NCBI GenBank assembly: GCA_024220525.1 | Contig: JAMYWO010000273.1 | Location: forward strand, 1-15,597 | Reading direction: 5' to 3' | DNA from: Cochliopodium minus | Taxonomy: Eukaryota; Discosea; Himatismenida; Cochliopodiidae | DNA: 15,597 nt | Shown: positions 11,234-15,597 of the stretch, one piece after another | Position numbering within the stretch: position 1 is the first letter of the stretch | Layout: every line of letters begins with the position of its first letter | Translations under genes and position numbers: made by a program | The notes under the pieces: model-generated | What the model saw: only the letters and a program-made list of their open reading frames with translations | Told to the model about the DNA's origin: nothing | Database searches by the model: none

Positions 11234-11419
11234 TGGAATCAATACACTCTACATATTTAGAAAAATTAATAATTTCTTGTGATCATGAAAATTGATGAAT
11301 TTTTCATTTTTATTTGCAAAAGATTTTATGTTGTTTTTTTTTGAATTTTCATTAATGTTTTTTTCGAATGAAACTCGTCTTTGATTTGTTATTTATTTTC
11401 ATTATTAATATTTATTTGA
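11234..11419. other. Intergenic between YEATS gene and PhyH-like gene
   Basis: 186 nt of AT-rich DNA between the YEATS stop and the PhyH-like start. It contains a small hairpin (ATGAAAA at 11286 with TTTTCAT at 11302, approximate positions) but no gene or recognisable element. Confidence 0.45.
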
Positions 11420-12030
11420 TTATGATAATTTTTCAAATTGAAATAAGGATATAAAGTTAACAAACATTAGATAACTGAACAACTTGAAATATATGATATA
11501 TAAATAATATTGGTTGCTTTTTGGAATAGAAATTTTGAGTTTGTGATTAAAAAAATTTACAATTTGATAGGTATTCCATCCCCCTTCCCCTTTGAGAATC
11601 ACATTATGTTCAAAAGAATAAAGATTTCGATCCACAGTAGTTATTTCGATGATGGCTTTGAATTCGCCCAATCCAATCTTATTTTTTATGAGAATAAAAA
11701 TTTAATATTTTGAACATGATTAAATTTTTATTTATTCACCTGATCCAATTCAAAGGGAGGTTTATCAATCCAAATGAAAGTATTTTTAATAGATGGTGTG
11801 ATTTTGATCCCCACAGTATTAATGATGGAAGCTATCCAATTATTGGGAGTGGTTACAAATACTGTCCATAATCTGTTATTATTCTGGTATCATATATAAA
11901 TATTATATATGTGCCAAATAAACAAATTAAAAATCTATTAGCTATGAAATTTTACAGCAATTATTTTATGTCTATTCCCAATAACAATCTCAATTGTTCT
12001 CAGTGTGTGCAAATCTATGTCTTCTTCCAT
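11420..12030 (-). CDS. YEATS-domain protein, small
   Basis: YEATS domains (Taf14, GAS41/Yaf9, AF9) read acylated histone lysines within remodelling, acetyltransferase or TFIID/TFIIF complexes. Exons 12030-11956, 11883-11740 and 11677-11420 give 477 nt, 158 residues. The fold's landmarks are spread over all three exons: IEIVIGNRHKI, then RLWTVFV (family HxWTVFVR), then PPFELDQ joined across the intron to IGLGEFKAIIEI (family PPFxVxExGWGEFxIxI), then YSFEHNVILKGEG. No C-terminal partner-binding domain follows, so it is close to an isolated YEATS domain. The last 50 residues are doubtful: 11549-11472 begins GTAAAT, ends TTTCAAG and is an exact multiple of three, so it may be an intron, which would shorten the protein to about 132 residues. 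Several pocket residues differ from readers (see findings). Confidence 0.8.
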
Positions 12031-12176
12031 AATATGATTTTTTTTTGAGACCAAGAATTTTTTTTTTTTTTTCAAAATTAATCCAAAATGAAGATCAAGA
12101 TATATCTTATCAATGAAAGAGGATTCGATTTGAAAACTTTTAATTTAATAAAAAAAAGATTTAAAAAGGTAAATAA
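12031..12176. other. Intergenic upstream of YEATS gene
   Basis: 146 nt between the kelch-like stop and the YEATS start. It holds a T-tract on the plus strand (12058-12072). A 30-codon plus-strand ORF (12088-12180) begins here and overlaps the kelch-like stop; it is unsupported beyond its composition. Confidence 0.4.
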
Positions 12177-14297
12177 TTAATTATTTTGAGTTTTTTGATC
12201 ATTCGGATTGATATTTTGTGTATTATTAGATTGATCAGGTTGGGTTGGTGCGACAACAGTTTCATTGGTTGGAGGAGCATCAGTGGAAACATTTTCCTCA
12301 ATTGGTTTTCCCTCCTCAGTAGTTTCAGAAGGAGTTTCGGAAGGAGTTTCAGATCCTTCTGTTTGAGGTTCTGATTGACCCTCTTCTTGGCCTTCTTGGG
12401 CTACAACACCAAGATCTTCAGGATCAGGGTAGAAAATGGTGACTCTAAAGATGAAAGGGTTGGTTCTCACTCTACCTTTACCCCCAAACAATAAGAATTG
12501 GTTGTCATATAAGTGAGCGAGTTGAGCGCCCGTTAAACTAGGGGGGAAAGATGGAGAAGTAACAACATTAGCAAGAGGGAACCAAATTTTGTGGAGAGGA
12601 TCGTACATCAAGGTCTGAATATCGTTGTGATAAAGAAGTTTATTTTCCCATTCCACTACAGTGTTGGCACGAGAAACTAAACTTCCACCAGTAGACCACT
12701 TTTGTTTGAACCACCTCTTGTAAGTAAGGTTGAAGATGTAGAGATCACCCATACCAATGATATAGAGTTCATCGCCAAGAGTAGCGAGTTCGCTAACGAT
12801 AAAGTCTTGCTTAGGAGGAATACCATACTGAGGGATCAACTTTGGCAAACCTTTGGATCCAACACACCACATGCGAAGATGTTCTGAAACCTCTGCACGA
12901 AATGTTCCGTAAGGTCTTCCTGATAAATCTCCTGGCATTTCACGAAGTTGTCCATCCTTTTTGTTGTCACTCTCATCATTTCTTCCCAAAATGTAAATGT
13001 TTCCTTTGCAATAAGTGACACCCAACACTTGCACAATTCCAGGGATGGTATAGTTTGAAATTACTTCTCCAGTTTCTTTTATAATCAAAAAAAAAAGATT
13101 AGAATTTCAAAAAAAAAATATTTTTTTTTTACGTAAATCCATTGTGTAACAGAACCAATCAACATTGTTTACTTGTTGGACAATGAAGACTGCATTCTTG
13201 CCAGCAGAGGTGATCCAAATGTGGTCCTTGACAGGAAACCTCTCCTGTTTGAAAAAAGGATGTCTTTTAGCCTTGCTTTGCTCCTCCTTCTCCTTTTCCT
13301 TCTCCTTTAGCTTCTTTTCTTCAAATTGTTGTTGGCTCATAGTCTTTCTCTCCTCCTCTCTCTTGTTTTCCTTCTCCTTCTGTTTTTCCAACTTTTCTAA
13401 CTTTTCCTTCTCCTCTTTTTCTTTTAAGAGATTGTCGTAGTAGACTTTTCTAGATTCCAAAGCAGACTTATCATACATTTTCACCATGGGTATCTTCAAT
13501 CCCAAGGGCAATCTAGCCTTGCTCAATACATTACCCAATCCCAAAGTGATATCTGTGGTAGAGATGAATTTTCTGACCTCCAAGGGGATGAATTCGGTGT
13601 TCACTATATCATCGATCAGTTGTGGCTCTTCAGGAGGTTCATTTAAATCTCTTTTCTCGAATTTTGGTTCATCCTTTGTATTATCCATGAATTTGTAAGG
13701 ATTCTCCTGATATATTTGATATTTCTCATCTGTTGTGAGCCTTGATGATTTTAATTTGGGATATTCATATTTATACTTTATCTTTCTTTCTGCCAAATCA
13801 ACAACATATAATCTATTCGAATCAGAGGCGATATAGTAGCCATCTTGATAATATTTCCAATTTGTACTGTCCAGATTCAATTCTGGTATTTTTCCTATCC
13901 TCTCATATTCTGCTTCTGGTATTATATAACCTTCAGGCAATGCTTCTTTGGCTTCTTTTTCTGCCGCTGTCTTTTTCTTATAACTATTAAGGATGGGATC
14001 TGCCTCCTCAGTCTCTTCTGTCTTTTTTTCTTCTTCTTCTTCCCCCTTCACCTCTTCCTCATTCTTTTTTTCTTCATTCTCTTCATCTTTCTTTTCTTCA
14101 TCCTTCTTTTCTGAATAGCTTCTTGAGAAAACATTGGGATATTTATATTTCAAAGATTTATTCTCCCAAAATTTGTATTTTAAATGATGATAATTTCTAT
14201 TTTGAATATTGAAATAAACATTATTGATTTTGGGAATATCAGAGAAAGATATTTTTTTTATGATGGGAAATACTTTCTTCAATTGGATCTTTTTCAT
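12177..14297 (-). CDS. Kelch-like beta-propeller protein with mitochondrial-type presequence
   Basis: I do not recognise a named family. Exons 14297-13133 and 13075-12177 with a 57-nt intron; 2064 nt, 687 residues. Residues 1 to about 63 are basic and aromatic with few acids (MKKIQLKKVFPIIKK ... VFSRSYSEKK), a good match to a mitochondrial presequence (inference). A Glu/Lys-rich low-complexity tract follows (about 64-100), then a globular segment with YQDGYYIASDSNRLYVVDL, a long charged coiled-coil-like region (KEKEEKEKLEKLEKQKEK, about 290-345), and a C-terminal set of beta blades: HIWITSAGKNAVFIVQ, GNIYILGRNDE, GDELYIIGMGDLYIFNL, NKLLYHNDIQTLMYDPL and NQFLLFGGKGR. These have the kelch pattern (hydrophobic strand, Gly pair, Tyr/Trp at spacing). 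The last 75 residues are a disordered Glu/Thr/Pro/Asn tail. It lies 69 nt from the ALG8 stop and 146 nt from the YEATS start. Confidence 0.65.
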
Positions 14298-14366
14298 TTT
14301 TTTTTATATTTTTTTTTCAATGATCACATAAAACAATTTCTTCTTCAATTGAAAAAAGCAAATAAT

Positions 14367-15597
14367 TTAATTGGATTGAATTACAAAAGAAAGGTAAAGA
14401 ACAACAAAGGAATAAGTGATAGCAATAGAACAAAAGACAGAAGTGATCATCAAGTTGAGAAAAGGGAAAGAATGTGATAAATAGAAGGGATGGATGAAAA
14501 GATTGAAGAGTTCGATCAAAATGATCCCAAAAACGAAGAAGGAGCCAATCCATCCGACATAGAAACCCTTCTTGTTCTCTTTTCTGTTGAAAGGGAAAAT
14601 AGATGAATAGAAAAAATGAGAAAAGTAAGAGTGGCATAAAAGAAGCAATATTTTGATAGGAGTTTCTCTTTGTTCAAAAAGCAAAGGAAACAAAGAATAA
14701 GTTCCCACAACATTCAAAATGTAGAAGTGTCTTGCTTGGAATTCGTTGATACAACTAATAAGAGAAAAGGGAATTAAGATCATGAGGATGGCCTTTTCAT
14801 GGACGTGCCACCCGAACATGAAGCTGACAAACCCAACTAAAACAACACCCTTTATCAAAATTGCATTTTTGAGAGAATTTGATCCTTTCCATATTCTCCA
14901 CAAAAGAGGCTTAAAAAAAAAAGTTGAAAGTAAATATTTAACTTTAAAAGAAAATTATACCACAAAAAATACGAGTGTAATGATAAAAGTATGTATTGGT
15001 TGAATTGAAGGGAGCACAAGATATTTAGAAGAATCTCCCACTAAACCTCTGCTCATTGATCCTGCTTCATTGCTTCCCAAACTAACCCAAGTTATATTAA
15101 ACTCTTTTTTTTTTAAAAAAAAAAAAATAAGAAATTTCTCTTTCAAAAAATAAAAATAACATTACTTTTGAACAATATAAATAAAACCTTATCAAAGAAG
15201 GTATAAATGGCCCAGAAATTAGGTGCCCAGTACGCATGAAGTAAGCCTCTTCCCCAAGGAAACATGTTGGAAAACACTTGGGGCAAATGCTCCACAAAGG
15301 GCAAGAAAGACAAAGCAAAGACTACCAACACTACTGAACCAAGCTTAAAGAGTCTAAACACTCTATTTATAAAAGATACTTGATAGTTTACTTTTGGGAA
15401 TACTACATAATTTTTTAAAAGGTAGACGAAAAATACTGGCGCAATGTAAAGATACAAGTGTTTCATGTTTAGGAGCAATGAAAAAAAGAATCCTGCCAAG
15501 ATTGCATTGTTTTCGTTCACTAATAATGACATTGAGATGATCATGATTCCTTTCAATATTCCATTGTATTGGAAATGTATATCTTTTTGAATGTTTG
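14367..15597 (-). CDS. ALG8: ALG8, dolichyl-P-Glc:Glc1Man9GlcNAc2-PP-dolichol alpha-1,3-glucosyltransferase (5' partial)
   Basis: ER membrane enzyme that adds the second glucose to the lipid-linked N-glycan precursor, using dolichyl-phosphate glucose. Exons in the window: 15597-15166 (begins upstream of the window), 15103-14961, 14909-14367; 371 residues plus stop, about the last 70% of a usual 520-residue protein. Family signatures: HFQYNG near the edge (ALG6/ALG8 luminal motif), LLNMKHLYLYIAPVFFVYLL, FPWGRGLLHAYWAPNFWA (HAYWAPNFWA separates ALG8 from ALG6, which has a KVANFWC-type motif), SMSRGLVGDSSKYLVLPSI, and FGWHVHEKAIL shared by the GT-C family. Several hydrophobic membrane helices are visible, for example VVLVGFVSFMFGW and IGSFFVFGIILIELF. 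It is intact in the visible part, and its presence implies the full Glc3-type precursor pathway. Confidence 0.94.

Noticed and set aside
12088-12180. 30-codon plus-strand ORF starting MKIKIYLINERGFDLK
   Set aside because: Protein-like in composition but very short, with no homology I recognise, and it overlaps the kelch-like stop on the other strand. Not enough to call a gene.

Overview
The window is a compact, AT-rich piece of a unicellular eukaryote's nuclear genome. The genes carry short spliceosomal introns (about 44 to 220 nt, GTA-rich donors, AG acceptors after T-rich or A-rich tracts), the intergenic gaps are about 70 to 270 nt (424 nt at most), and both TAA and TGA act as ordinary stops. 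AT-rich DNA, Lys/Asn/Glu-rich low-complexity stretches and short introns would fit an amoeboid protist (Amoebozoa, Heterolobosea, Anaeramoebae), but I cannot place it. An ALG8 gene argues against lineages with stripped-down N-glycan synthesis, such as Entamoeba or Giardia.

All genes but one lie on the minus strand. From the right edge leftwards: ALG8 glucosyltransferase (15597-14367, 5' end outside the window); a probable mitochondrial kelch-like protein (14297-12177); a small YEATS-domain protein (12030-11420); a phytanoyl-CoA-dioxygenase-like protein with a degenerate iron site (11233-9842); translation release factor eRF3 (9417-7388); then the only plus-strand gene, a sigma-type glutathione S-transferase (6506-7188), whose 3' end converges on that of eRF3; an F-box protein (6297-5069) divergent from the GST; a disordered 233-residue protein (4875-4174); malic enzyme with a presequence-like N terminus (3943-1332); and an unrecognised gene running off the left edge (1110 to 1). 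Introns were placed by hand from frame and protein-family continuity.

The genes look like unrelated housekeeping functions (pyruvate/NAD(P)H metabolism, N-glycosylation, translation termination, chromatin reading, ubiquitin targeting, glutathione chemistry), not a cluster for one pathway.

The most unusual signal is frame continuity. In three genes the coding potential switches frame with no convincing intron: eRF3 (three switches in its N-terminal exon, one at a UGA just before the GTPase domain, one splitting a PABP-binding PAM2 motif), the 3' end of the PhyH-like gene, and the left-edge gene. The rest of the window is cleanly in frame. Either there are localized sequence errors, or decay, or real recoding/reinitiation. 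The eRF3 case is the one worth testing, because bacterial RF2 is autoregulated by a +1 shift at UGA.
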